15,255 nucleotides of DNA from ZLKRG44 sp964555705 (GTDB taxonomy: Bacteria; Planctomycetota; Phycisphaerae; Phycisphaerales; SM1A02). Numbering within the stretch: position 1 is the stretch's first letter; each line of letters starts with the position of its first letter. Positions 6,431-13,754 of this stretch are shown in pieces. A model generated the notes under the pieces. The model had not been told where the DNA came from, did not search any database, and saw only the letters and a program-made list of their open reading frames with translations. The stretch is taken from the NCBI GenBank assembly GCA_964555705.1, contig CAZKTN010000044.1, positions 1-15,255 on the forward strand. The letters run 5' to 3'. A program made the translations under genes and the position numbers.

Positions 6431-8461
6431 TCACTGGCACGGGCCCCACGCCGCGAGTAGCGCCGTGAGGTCAACACCGTTGGTGGTGCCGTCGCCGTTG
6501 ATGTCGGCCGCGGGCGAACCCCAACCAGCGAGCAGGAAGGTCAGGTCAAGGCCGCCGACCTGCTGGTCGCTGTTGAAGTCGCCGGGGCATGCGCCCTCGT
6601 TGGGGTTGCCGAAGATGTCGAACGCGCAGTTGTAGAGGTCGTTCGGATCCTGACCCGCCTGCACCGTGTACTGCGCCGGCAGCGTCGTGCGCACGAAGCC
6701 CGGCGACGGGAACGTCACCGAACGCCAGCAGTACGGACCCTGCGCATCGACAAGGTTGATGCCGCCGGGTGCCATGATGAACCAGGCGAAGTTCGAGGTC
6801 AGGGTGCCGCAGGCCGCATTGCTTGCGTAGACCGTCAGGTAGTAGTCGCCGGGCGCGAGGTCGAAGTCGGTCTCGATGTCGTGCGACGAGTTGGCCGAGT
6901 CGTCCGCCGGATTGTCGTAGCCAGTCGGGAAGGTCACGAAGCCGCTTGCCCGCTGGTCGCCATCGACCGGACGCACCGAGCCGTTTCGGGCCCAGACGAT
7001 GTAGTTCAGGGTCTCGTTGGTGTTGCCCGCGGGCACGAAGCCCTTCGCCGTGATCTTCGTGATGTTCCACGACGGTGATCCGGCAAAGGCGGGCGCCGTC
7101 CAGGGCATCGCGAGCCAGCGCTGCTGCTGCGTAGCGGCAATGCATCCTGAAGACAGGCCAAGGTTGGTGGCCGTCCCGTTGTTCAGGATCGCGATTTGCG
7201 GACCCGTCGTGTACACGACGCGCTCGAAGCTGATCTCGAGCGAGTGGGTGAACGTCGCGGCCGTGTCCGGACCGCCGGCCGCATTGTCATAGAAGCCGCC
7301 AATGCGAACCAGGTAGTACTCGCCCTCGACTGCGTCAATGAGCGTCAGCGCCTCGGTGCCACCAGTCGTGCCGCAGGTGTCGTCGACGCAGCCGATGAAC
7401 AGGTCAGGCAGCGTCTGCGCGCGGGCAGCATCCATGTTTGGGTTGGTGCCCAGGCCGTAGATCTCCATCACCGAGTCGCCCGGCGTGGTGCTCGCGCACA
7501 TGGACACCGTGAGCGCGCCGTTGCCCGGCGCCTGAATGCGGTACCACAGGTCCTTGCCCATCGCGCTGCCGCAGAGTCCGACAGCCGGGCCAGGCCCGTC
7601 AGTTCCGGCGGTGGCGTTCGAGACCAGGATGCCTGTCTGGCCCACCGACACGTTGCGCGGGTTGGTCGCGCAGTCGTTGCTGGGTGCGCCGCCGGGCGAC
7701 TGGCAGTTGTAGAGGAAGAGGCCGCACTGGTCGACGGCGAGAGTGACGCAGTCCGCGTCCCATGCCGTGAGGCAGCAGAAGGGATTGAAGCCGCAGACCT
7801 GCTCGCAGCAGCCGATGTTCTCGCAGCCGCCGCCCGCGTGAGGCGTGATGCACGAGGCGGTCGATGTGCCGCACTCAGGGTTCTGCAGCGGGTCAAGGGC
7901 GAGATCGAGCCGGTAGGGACCGCACTGATTGGCCACGGATCCTGCCGTGTCAAATGGCGTGGACACCACAATCATGTGCGTGCCCGGACCGACGTAGATC
8001 TCCTGCTGGTGCGGGCATGCCGTGCTCTGGATCGCGATCTGGAAGTCAGCGTCGCACGGCGCTGCCGCGTCGACGTTCACCGCCACAAACATGACGGTCG
8101 CCGCCTGCTGCTGGTTCAGGTTGTTGAGCGCAGAGAGGCTCAGCCGGAGCTTTCCGCCCACCGGAGTCGTCAGCAGCATCCAGTCGAGGTCACGCGACTC
8201 GGTGTTGCTGGGGTCGTTGTTCGTGTCATAGGTGCCGAACTGCCCGACGACGCTCAGCGAGCCGCCTGCGCCCAGCGAACCGAGGTCGGTGAACACGTTC
8301 GGCGAAACGTTGCATCCGCCGTTCGCGTCGGGGGTGACGCCACAGCCGTCAGTTGTCTGGATGGCGCCGGCTGGCGGCGTCACATCGCACTGGGCATGGG
8401 CCACGCCCGCGATCGCAAGCGCGAGCGCAGACGAGCCGACGAGCATGTTGATCTTGACCAT
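6431..8461 (-). CDS. Secreted Cys-rich protein with C-terminal dockerin-like repeats
   Basis: This 676-residue exported protein has no recognised enzymatic domain. A Sec signal peptide (MVKINMLVGSSALALAIAGVAHA, cleavage near 23) is followed by a beta-rich region (about 50-195). A dense cysteine module at about 197-253 (CENIGCCEQVC, FNPFCCLTAWDADC) matches a module I know from planctomycete surface proteins. Next is a 'DLWYRIQAPGNGALTVSMC' type domain (about 262-410) that resembles a bacterial pre-peptidase beta-sandwich, then a further beta-rich region. The C-terminus has two EF-hand-like repeats, DFNSDQQVGGLD from about 628 and DINGDGTTNGVD from about 653, each followed by LLxxWG, so calcium binding is likely. 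An AGGAG at 8477-8473 sits 11 nt before the ATG. It is monocistronic, with its own terminator. A surface, adhesive or matrix role is inference. Confidence 0.85.
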   Translation of the reverse strand: MVKINMLVGSSALALAIAGVAHAQCDVTPPAGAIQTTDGCGVTPDANGGCNVSPNVFTDLGSLGAGGSLSVVGQFGTYDTNNDPSNTESRDLDWMLLTTPVGGKLRLSLSALNNLNQQQAATVMFVAVNVDAAAPCDADFQIAIQSTACPHQQEIYVGPGTHMIVVSTPFDTAGSVANQCGPYRLDLALDPLQNPECGTSTASCITPHAGGGCENIGCCEQVCGFNPFCCLTAWDADCVTLAVDQCGLFLYNCQSPGGAPSNDCATNPRNVSVGQTGILVSNATAGTDGPGPAVGLCGSAMGKDLWYRIQAPGNGALTVSMCASTTPGDSVMEIYGLGTNPNMDAARAQTLPDLFIGCVDDTCGTTGGTEALTLIDAVEGEYYLVRIGGFYDNAAGGPDTAATFTHSLEISFERVVYTTGPQIAILNNGTATNLGLSSGCIAATQQQRWLAMPWTAPAFAGSPSWNITKITAKGFVPAGNTNETLNYIVWARNGSVRPVDGDQRASGFVTFPTGYDNPADDSANSSHDIETDFDLAPGDYYLTVYASNAACGTLTSNFAWFIMAPGGINLVDAQGPYCWRSVTFPSPGFVRTTLPAQYTVQAGQDPNDLYNCAFDIFGNPNEGACPGDFNSDQQVGGLDLTFLLAGWGSPAADINGDGTTNGVDLTALLAAWGPCQ

Positions 8462-8603
8462 GACTGATGTGTCTCCTGAAGAGGTGTGTTCAGACGTGTC
8501 TCAAGCGCAGCCGTCCAGTCGGACCCTGCGCGCGATTCCTGATGGTGCCGGGACGCCACTCCACGATCGACGCCCGACTTCCGCGGATCATCGCTCTCCG
8601 CAG

Positions 8604-8627
8604 GCACATTCTGAACCGGAAATGTGC
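8604..8627. promoter_or_regulatory. 7-bp inverted repeat with 10-bp spacer (possible operator or hairpin)
   Basis: GCACATT (8604-8610) and AATGTGC (8621-8627) form a perfect dyad around 10 bp. It lies 143 bp before the dockerin gene and 39 bp after the dehydrogenase stop. The absence of a T-run argues against an intrinsic terminator, so a dimeric regulator site is possible. The rest of the 204-bp gap holds only the Shine-Dalgarno of the dockerin gene, and no promoter is clear enough to call. Confidence 0.35.
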
Positions 8628-8665
8628 AAAGTCCACGGGAAATCGCGACGCTTCCCTTGACCGGG

Positions 8666-9694
8666 TCACCGCCAGTCCACAACCAGCTTCCCGAACTGCT
8701 CGGCGGCCTCCAGCCGGGCGAAGGCGGCCTGTCCACGGTCGCGCGCAAACACCTGATCGACCACGGGCTTGAGTGCCCCCGTCTGGAAGAGCCTCACGAC
8801 TGATCTGAACTCATCCATGTCGCCCATGGTGGATCCGATAACCGTAAGTTGATTCCAGAAGATGCGGGTCAGGTCCGTCGTTGCGTCCGACCCGGACGTG
8901 CATCCGCAGGTGACGAAGGTGCCGCCCCGAGCCATGCTCCGAAGGCACGCACCGTGCACCGCCTTGCCCACCGAGTCGGCGACGACGTCAACGCCTCGGC
9001 GTGCCGTGATCTTCCGGACCTCTCGCGACCAGTCGCTGCCGTCGTCGAGGATCGCGTGGTCCGCCCCGAGCGCGCGTGCGCGCTCGAGCTTGTGCGCGTG
9101 CCGGCTCGTCACAACGGTCGTGCACCCCAGGTGGCGTGCGATGCCGAGCAGCGCCACCGCCACGCCCCCACCGATGCCGGGGATCAGCACGCTCATGCCG
9201 GGCCGTACGCGCGCGCGCGTCCAGAGCATGCGCCATGCCGTGAGGTGAGTGAGTCCGAATGCGGCTGCCTGCACCGGGTCCGAATCGCCGATGTCGATGA
9301 TGTTGGTCGCGGGTGCGATGAAGCGCTCGGCCATGCAGCCGTGGTCATGCTCGCCGATCATCCTGATGTCCTCGCCCGCAGGTGCCATGCCCGGCATCGG
9401 GTGCGGCGGCTGGATGACTGCGGCGTTGAGGAGCACTCGCCGGCCTACCCATGACGCGTCGACGCCCGTGCCCACCGCATCCACCACACCGGCGCCGTCG
9501 GACCCGCTGATGAACGGATAGACGGTGTCGATGCCGGGCAGCCCCATGCCGACCCAAAGGTCAAGGTGATTGAGCGCTGAAGCCTCCGTGCGAACACGGA
9601 CCTGGCCCGGACCGGGTTCAGGATCGGGCATGTCGACGAGCGCGACGTTGGGTGCGACGGGCGAGCCTTGGCGCGTGATTGCGAGAGCCTTCAT
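8666..9694 (-). CDS. Medium-chain dehydrogenase/reductase, zinc-less alcohol dehydrogenase family
   Basis: This 342-residue NAD(P)-dependent oxidoreductase of the MDR superfamily has a GroES-like N-terminal domain (ALNHLDLWVGMGLPGI at 40-55, ISGSDGAGVVDAVG at 62-75) and a Rossmann domain with dinucleotide motif GIGGGVAVALL at 173-183 and KLERARALGADHAI at 202-215. It ends with the typical EQFGKLVVDWR. The catalytic zinc ligands of classical alcohol dehydrogenases are absent (N-H in place of the Cys; GSDGAG in place of GHE). The four-Cys structural-zinc loop that relatives of this 'NHLDLWV' group carry before GEH is replaced by a Pro/Met-rich stretch at about 95-113 with no Cys. ATG 9694 is chosen because it begins the family domain; the frame stays open upstream only as an antisense shadow. 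The substrate is unknown; a quinone- or enone-reductase-like role is possible. Confidence 0.88.
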   Translation of the reverse strand: MKALAITRQGSPVAPNVALVDMPDPEPGPGQVRVRTEASALNHLDLWVGMGLPGIDTVYPFISGSDGAGVVDAVGTGVDASWVGRRVLLNAAVIQPPHPMPGMAPAGEDIRMIGEHDHGCMAERFIAPATNIIDIGDSDPVQAAAFGLTHLTAWRMLWTRARVRPGMSVLIPGIGGGVAVALLGIARHLGCTTVVTSRHAHKLERARALGADHAILDDGSDWSREVRKITARRGVDVVADSVGKAVHGACLRSMARGGTFVTCGCTSGSDATTDLTRIFWNQLTVIGSTMGDMDEFRSVVRLFQTGALKPVVDQVFARDRGQAAFARLEAAEQFGKLVVDWR

Positions 9695-9722
9695 GGCAAG
9701 GCTTCTACCATGAGTCACCGCC
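9695..9722. promoter_or_regulatory. 28-bp divergent intergenic region with possible back-to-back -10 boxes
   Basis: Only 28 bp separate the divergent starts of the dehydrogenase and DUF1573 genes. TACCAT at 9706-9711 lies 11 nt before ATG 9723 on the plus strand, and TAGAAG overlaps it on the minus strand. There is no clear -35 element and no Shine-Dalgarno on either side, so any -35 contacts would fall inside the neighbouring coding sequence. This is suggestive only. Confidence 0.3.
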
Positions 9723-10916
9723 ATGGCACATGCTGCGAACACAGATCGTTCAGGCTTCCGACACGAACTGATCTCAGCCACGGCGCTACTCGCCGCGCTC
9801 TGGCTCGCCGGTCCTGTGTCGGCGCTCCAGTCGGCGCCTCCAGCAGCGCCACCCGGCGCGCCCGCAACCGCACAGCCGAGGCCCGCACCCTCAGGAGTTC
9901 CGGCACAGGCGCTCAAGCAGGGCCAGGTCGGCCAGGGCATCCCGCAGCACGCGCAGCCGGCGATCGCGGGCCCCATCGTGGTGATGCCCGGAACCGTGAT
10001 GCTCGGCTTTATCGAGCCGCGGTCCTCCGTTACGCGCGATGTTCCGCTGCGCAACACCTCCGACAAGCCTGTGCGCATCCTGAAGGCAGTGCCAAGCTGC
10101 ACGTGCACCACGCTCGACGTCACGGGCAAGGTGATCCCGCCGATGGGGGAGCTCGTGATCCCGATCACGATGAAGGTCTCAAGCGCCACCGGCATCAAGA
10201 CGGCGAATGTCCAGTTCGTCCTTGAGGGCGTGCCGAACGTGCTCATCGTGGCCATGCAGGGAGAGGTGTCCTACCCCGTGCGCGCGCTGCAGCTTGACCC
10301 GAAGACGGACACGCGCGTTCCCTACATCGATGCCTTCACCAACCCGGGCAAGGTGACAGGCCTGATCGAGGTCGTCGCCGTCGACGGCAAGCCGTTCACG
10401 GTCACCGGCGTGCAGGGCGCGCCGCCCAAGTACGTGGGCTTCGATCCCGCCGCAGACGCGCCGCGCACGTCCTACACGGTGGAGTACGACCTCTCCGGCA
10501 TCGAGTGCGCCAAGATGCCCCCCTACCTCGTCGTGGCGACCGATCGCGCAGACGCGCCGGTGATCGACATGCGCGTGCGCCATGCGTGCACCAGGATCGA
10601 CCCCGTGATTCCATTCGCCGAGTTCCGCGTCAACCTTGGGGTCGTCAAGCCAGGGTCGACGACGAACTACGACTTCGAGCTCAAGCAGGCGCGCGGGTGG
10701 ACCGCGACAGGCGCCAGCTGCGGCGACCCGCGCATCCGCATCGAGTTCGTGAAGCAGAAGCCCGTCGACAGCGAGGGGCACTCGCTTGTCGCGCTCAAGG
10801 CCACCGTGTCACCCGATGCGCGCGGCCTGCTGCTTGTGCCAGTGACGCTTGAGGCCACGGGCCCGAACGGGCGACCGGTCTCGAGCGTGTTCTGGCTCTA
10901 CGCCGACGTGCGCTAG
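9723..10916 (+). CDS. Secreted DUF1573-domain protein
   Basis: This 397-residue exported protein has an N-terminal signal (hydrophobic SATALLAALWLAGPVSA, cleavage near residue 34) and a Pro/Ala/Gln-rich linker to about 80. A DUF1573 immunoglobulin-like domain follows (about 88-185): GTVMLGFIEPRSSVTRDVPL, then RNTSDKPVRI and the hallmark SCTCTT with Cys126 and Cys128. A second, weaker beta-sandwich repeat may follow (FRVNLGVVKPGSTTNYDFEL, about 297-395, with a single Cys). DUF1573 proteins are abundant in Planctomycetes and Bacteroidetes, and their function is not established. ATG 9723 is used because the signal peptide starts there; another ATG at 9710 is out of frame. It is divergent from the dehydrogenase and convergent with the malic enzyme, so it is probably transcribed alone. 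Confidence 0.85.
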   Translation: MAHAANTDRSGFRHELISATALLAALWLAGPVSALQSAPPAAPPGAPATAQPRPAPSGVPAQALKQGQVGQGIPQHAQPAIAGPIVVMPGTVMLGFIEPRSSVTRDVPLRNTSDKPVRILKAVPSCTCTTLDVTGKVIPPMGELVIPITMKVSSATGIKTANVQFVLEGVPNVLIVAMQGEVSYPVRALQLDPKTDTRVPYIDAFTNPGKVTGLIEVVAVDGKPFTVTGVQGAPPKYVGFDPAADAPRTSYTVEYDLSGIECAKMPPYLVVATDRADAPVIDMRVRHACTRIDPVIPFAEFRVNLGVVKPGSTTNYDFELKQARGWTATGASCGDPRIRIEFVKQKPVDSEGHSLVALKATVSPDARGLLLVPVTLEATGPNGRPVSSVFWLYADVR

Positions 10917-10923
10917 GCGCGGC

Positions 10924-10945
10924 GCGAAGCAGGCACTCGCTTCGC
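10924..10945. terminator. Weak hairpin between convergent genes
   Basis: GCGAAGC (10924-10930) and GCTTCGC (10939-10945) form a 7-bp stem around 8 nt, starting 7 bp after the DUF1573 stop and within the 72-bp gap to the malic enzyme stop. No T-run follows on either strand, so intrinsic termination is uncertain. The convergent position is the main reason to list it. Confidence 0.3.
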
Positions 10946-10988
10946 AGCGCGTGCGCACCTTGCGCGGCGCTGGTGCGGCAGGAACGGC

Positions 10989-12644
10989 TCAGTACGACGG
11001 GTCGTAGACGAGGCTGCGCAGGTGCGCGCCGATGTCCGCCGGCCGCGGCGCGCGCGCAAGGCCGCTGTCGTGCACAAGCGTCGCGACCTCGACGGCGACG
11101 GCGATGCTGGTCTCCAGGATCTCGGAGACGGGCGGGTAGATGAGGCCGACGCTGAGGTCTTGCTCGGTGGTCTGCCGCGCAAGCGCCTCGGCGGCGCGAA
11201 GGAACATCTCGTCGGTGACGCGGTGCGCGCGCGTGGCGTACACCGCCATGCCGATCGCGGGATAGATGTAGACGTTGTTGCCCTGCCCAGGCACATGCAG
11301 CCGACCCTTCCAGTGCAGGGGCGCGAAGGGGCTTCCTGCCGCGAAGATCGCAGCACCGTCGGACCAGCGGATCGCCTGCTCGGCTGTGCACTCGCTCTTG
11401 GACGTAGGGTTGGAGAGCGGGAAGAGGATCGGGCGTGGATTCGCGCGCGTCATCGCCTCGACGACTGCCTGGTCGAACGCGCCGGCGACGGTGGACACGC
11501 CGATGAGCGCCGTGGGCCGGATCGCGTCGACCGCATGCGCAAGTGACGTGCACGGCGACTGCGCTGAGGACGGGGTGCCTGCAGCGAACGTGAGGCCCGA
11601 CGCATCATGCGCGAACGGCGCGAGGTACCCGGGGAGGCCGGGCATGCGCGACGTCACGAGGCCGCGCGAGTTGACGAACCAGCAGCGCGAGCGCGCCTCA
11701 TGCGCATCCATCCCCTCGCGCACGAGTTGGGTGACGAAGAGCTCCGCGATGCCGACGGCGGCGCTCCCCGCACCCATGAAGAGGATGCGCTGGTCGTGCA
11801 TGCGCGTGCCGGCCATGCGGCATGCCCCGAAGAGCCCCGCGAGCGCGACCGCGGCGGTGCCCTGGATGTCGTCGTTGAAGCAGCAGACCCGGTCGCGGTA
11901 CCTCGCGAGCAGCGGGATCGCGATGGCGTTCGTGAAGTCCTCGAACTGGATGCAGCAGGCCGGGAAGACCTCCTGTACGGCATCGACGAACTCGTCGACG
12001 AACGCGAGGTACTCGTCGCCCGAAGTGCGGCGTGCGCGCAGGCCGGGATAGAGCGGATCCGCGAGGAAGGCCTCGTTGTTGGTGCCCACGTCGAGCACCA
12101 CGGGCAGCGTCGCCTGCGGGGGCACGCCCGCGCACGCCGTGTAGAGCGCGAGCTTCCCGACGGGGATGCCCATGCCGCACGTGCCCTGGTCGCCCAGGCC
12201 GAGGATGCGCTCGCCGTCGGTGACGACGATGAAGTGGATGTCCTGCACAAGCCAGTTGCGCAGGATCTCGCGCACCCGCCCGCGGTGGCGGATCGAGATG
12301 TACATGCCTTTGGGCCTGCGCATGATGTGCCCGAACTGCTGGCACGCCTCGCCCACCGTCGGCGTGTAGACGATCGGCATGTAGGTCTGAATGTCGCTGC
12401 GCAGCAGCGCGTAGAAGAGCCGCTCGTTGCGGTCCTGCAGCGCGGAGAGGTACTGGTACCGCATCAGGTCCGTTGGCTGCTGGGCGTACTGCAGGCGGAT
12501 GCGCGCCAGCTGCGTCGCCTCGCTCTCGACTGCGTCAGGCAGCAGGCCGAGCAGGCCGCACTGGTCGCGCTCGGCCTCCGTGAAGGCCGTGCCCTTGTTG
12601 AGTCGCGCGTCGAAGAGGAGCTGGAATCGGGTGGGGCGGTCCAT
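10989..12644 (-). CDS. maeA: NAD(P)-dependent malic enzyme, large form
   Basis: This 551-residue cytoplasmic enzyme oxidatively decarboxylates malate to pyruvate with reduction of NAD(P). It is the long, MaeA/eukaryote-like type. Visible landmarks are the N-terminal LNKGTAFTEAERDQCGLLGLLP, the catalytic Tyr at about 93 (VYTPTVGEAC), the catalytic Lys at about 164 (VGKLALY), metal ligands in FEDF at about 234-237 and FNDDIQGTA at about 256-264, the Rossmann motif GAGSAAVG at 291-298, and FPLSNPTSKSECT. Length is close to E. coli MaeA (565). NAD versus NADP preference cannot be settled by eye. No Shine-Dalgarno is seen; TAGCCT (12660-12655) lies 10 nt before the ATG. The gene is divergent from the hydroxyproline-type operon and convergent with DUF1573. 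All catalytic motifs appear intact. Confidence 0.93.
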   Translation of the reverse strand: MDRPTRFQLLFDARLNKGTAFTEAERDQCGLLGLLPDAVESEATQLARIRLQYAQQPTDLMRYQYLSALQDRNERLFYALLRSDIQTYMPIVYTPTVGEACQQFGHIMRRPKGMYISIRHRGRVREILRNWLVQDIHFIVVTDGERILGLGDQGTCGMGIPVGKLALYTACAGVPPQATLPVVLDVGTNNEAFLADPLYPGLRARRTSGDEYLAFVDEFVDAVQEVFPACCIQFEDFTNAIAIPLLARYRDRVCCFNDDIQGTAAVALAGLFGACRMAGTRMHDQRILFMGAGSAAVGIAELFVTQLVREGMDAHEARSRCWFVNSRGLVTSRMPGLPGYLAPFAHDASGLTFAAGTPSSAQSPCTSLAHAVDAIRPTALIGVSTVAGAFDQAVVEAMTRANPRPILFPLSNPTSKSECTAEQAIRWSDGAAIFAAGSPFAPLHWKGRLHVPGQGNNVYIYPAIGMAVYATRAHRVTDEMFLRAAEALARQTTEQDLSVGLIYPPVSEILETSIAVAVEVATLVHDSGLARAPRPADIGAHLRSLVYDPSY

Positions 12645-12803
12645 GCCGCGCGCGAGGCTAGCGGCGCTGCGGCGCAGATGGGAGGGCGGCGACGCGTGCG
12701 ATGCGCGGCGGCGAGGTGCGCGGCGGCGGAGTGCGGTGTTCGGCGTCCGCCTGTGGCACGCGGCGTGCGGGCGGCGCGCGATCCACTTCTACACTCCCCG
12801 CGC
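12645..12803. promoter_or_regulatory. Divergent intergenic region between malic enzyme and epimerase genes
   Basis: This very GC-rich 159-bp region must carry both outward promoters. TACACT (12790-12795) lies 8 nt before the epimerase GTG, and TAGCCT (12660-12655, minus strand) lies 10 nt before the malic enzyme ATG. Both fit TANNNT. No recognisable -35 element and no Shine-Dalgarno are present on either side. The middle is occupied by a 15-bp tandem repeat. Confidence 0.35.
12702..12731 (+). repeat. Two-copy 15-bp GC-rich tandem repeat
   Basis: TGCGCGGCGGCG occurs twice with a 15-bp period (12702-12716 and 12717-12731), followed by a partial third TGCGG. It sits in the middle of the divergent promoter region. 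It may be simple low-complexity drift or a pair of binding sites, and nothing else in the sequence decides between these. Confidence 0.5.
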
Positions 12804-13754
12804 GTGCGACGCGTGCGAGCCATCGACAGCCATACGGAAGGCGAGCCGACGCGCGTCGTGGTCGCTGGCGGACCTTCAGTCGGGCGGGGCGCAGTGAAGG
12901 CGCGTAAGTCGATCATGGATGCGCACTGGGGATTCTGCCGGGGGGTGGTGCTCGAGCCGAGAGGATCCGATGTGCTCGTCGGTGCGCTCCTGGTGGAGCC
13001 CGAGGATCCACAATGCTGCGCAGGCGCAGTCTTCTTCAACAACGTCGGCGTGCTTGGGATGTGCGGGCACGGCACGATTGGCGTGGCGCGCACGCTCATG
13101 CACATGGGACGGATCGGCGTCGGAGCGCATGCGCTCGAGACGCCAGTGGGCACCGTGCCGTTCGAGATCCATGGTGACGGAAGCGTGTCGCTGTGCAACG
13201 TGCCGAGCTGGCGCGCACGCGCGGGCGCGTCAGTCGATGCAGGCAGCTTCGGCACCTTCACGGGCGACATCGCGTGGGGCGGCAACTGGTTCTTCATCAC
13301 GCGTGTGCAGCACGGAGTGCGCATCTGCCGCGAGTCGATCCGCGAACTCGAGACGGTGAGCCTCGCGATCCAGTCGGCGCTCGATGCGCGTGGGCTTGGC
13401 ATGCGCGAGCCGGGGGCTGCAGATCCTGCGCGCATCCGCATCGACCATGTGGAGCTCTGGGAGCCAGGCGATGCGCCGCGCGAGTGGCGCAGCTTCACGA
13501 TGTGCCCGGGCGGTCAGTGGGACCGGTCGCCCTGCGGCACGGGCACGAGCGCGAAGCTCGCGTGCCTTGTTGCGGAAGGCGATGCGGCTCCAGGCGAGCG
13601 CTGGCAAGCGGTGAGCCCCATCGGCACGCGGTTCGAGACGTGGTGCGATGTGGCGGCCGGCGATGGCTCGATTCGTCCGCATGTGCGGGGGCGCGCGTGG
13701 ATCACCGCCGAGTGCGATCTCTGCTACGAGGAGGGCGACCCATGCGCAGCGTGA
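12804..13754 (+). CDS. 4-hydroxyproline 2-epimerase / proline racemase family protein
   Basis: This 316-residue cytoplasmic enzyme of the proline racemase superfamily most likely converts trans-4-hydroxy-L-proline to cis-4-hydroxy-D-proline by a two-base mechanism. Both catalytic cysteines are present: Cys87 in GMCGHGTIG and Cys244 in DRSPCGTGTSAK. This argues against the dehydratase branch, which has Thr in place of one of them. The N-terminus MRRVRAIDSHTEGEPTRVV matches the family and supports GTG 12804; GTG 12813 is the alternative. The frame stays open far upstream antisense to the malic enzyme, which is not real coding. There is no Shine-Dalgarno. Its end overlaps the DapA-family gene by 13 nt. 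Proline racemase activity cannot be excluded, but the neighbour favours the epimerase. Confidence 0.85.
   Translation: MRRVRAIDSHTEGEPTRVVVAGGPSVGRGAVKARKSIMDAHWGFCRGVVLEPRGSDVLVGALLVEPEDPQCCAGAVFFNNVGVLGMCGHGTIGVARTLMHMGRIGVGAHALETPVGTVPFEIHGDGSVSLCNVPSWRARAGASVDAGSFGTFTGDIAWGGNWFFITRVQHGVRICRESIRELETVSLAIQSALDARGLGMREPGAADPARIRIDHVELWEPGDAPREWRSFTMCPGGQWDRSPCGTGTSAKLACLVAEGDAAPGERWQAVSPIGTRFETWCDVAAGDGSIRPHVRGRAWITAECDLCYEEGDPCAA
13728..13734 (+). promoter_or_regulatory. Strong Shine-Dalgarno GAGGAGG inside the epimerase gene
   Basis: GAGGAGG is spaced 7 nt from ATG 13742. It decides the start of the DapA-family gene in favour of 13742 over the in-frame ATG at 13754, which would make a TGATG junction. 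It is the best ribosome site in the window and contrasts with its absence before the first genes of transcripts. Confidence 0.75.

Noticed and set aside
7196..8467. Plus-strand open frame opposite the dockerin gene
   Set aside because: Val/Arg/Ala-rich translation without motifs, complementary to a gene with signal peptide, Cys module and dockerin repeats.
9695..10255. Upstream extension of the dehydrogenase frame that would add about 187 residues
   Set aside because: The extension is antisense to the DUF1573 gene, and the MDR domain starts exactly at ATG 9694.
11607..12803. Upstream extension of the epimerase frame
   Set aside because: It runs antisense to the malic enzyme, and the epimerase family N-terminus begins at the GTG at 12804.
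13193..13741. Upstream extension of the DapA-family frame inside the epimerase gene
   Set aside because: The aldolase domain starts at MRSVMRGVMPATTTPF and a strong GAGGAGG is positioned for ATG 13742. The extension is Arg/His-rich out-of-frame epimerase sequence.
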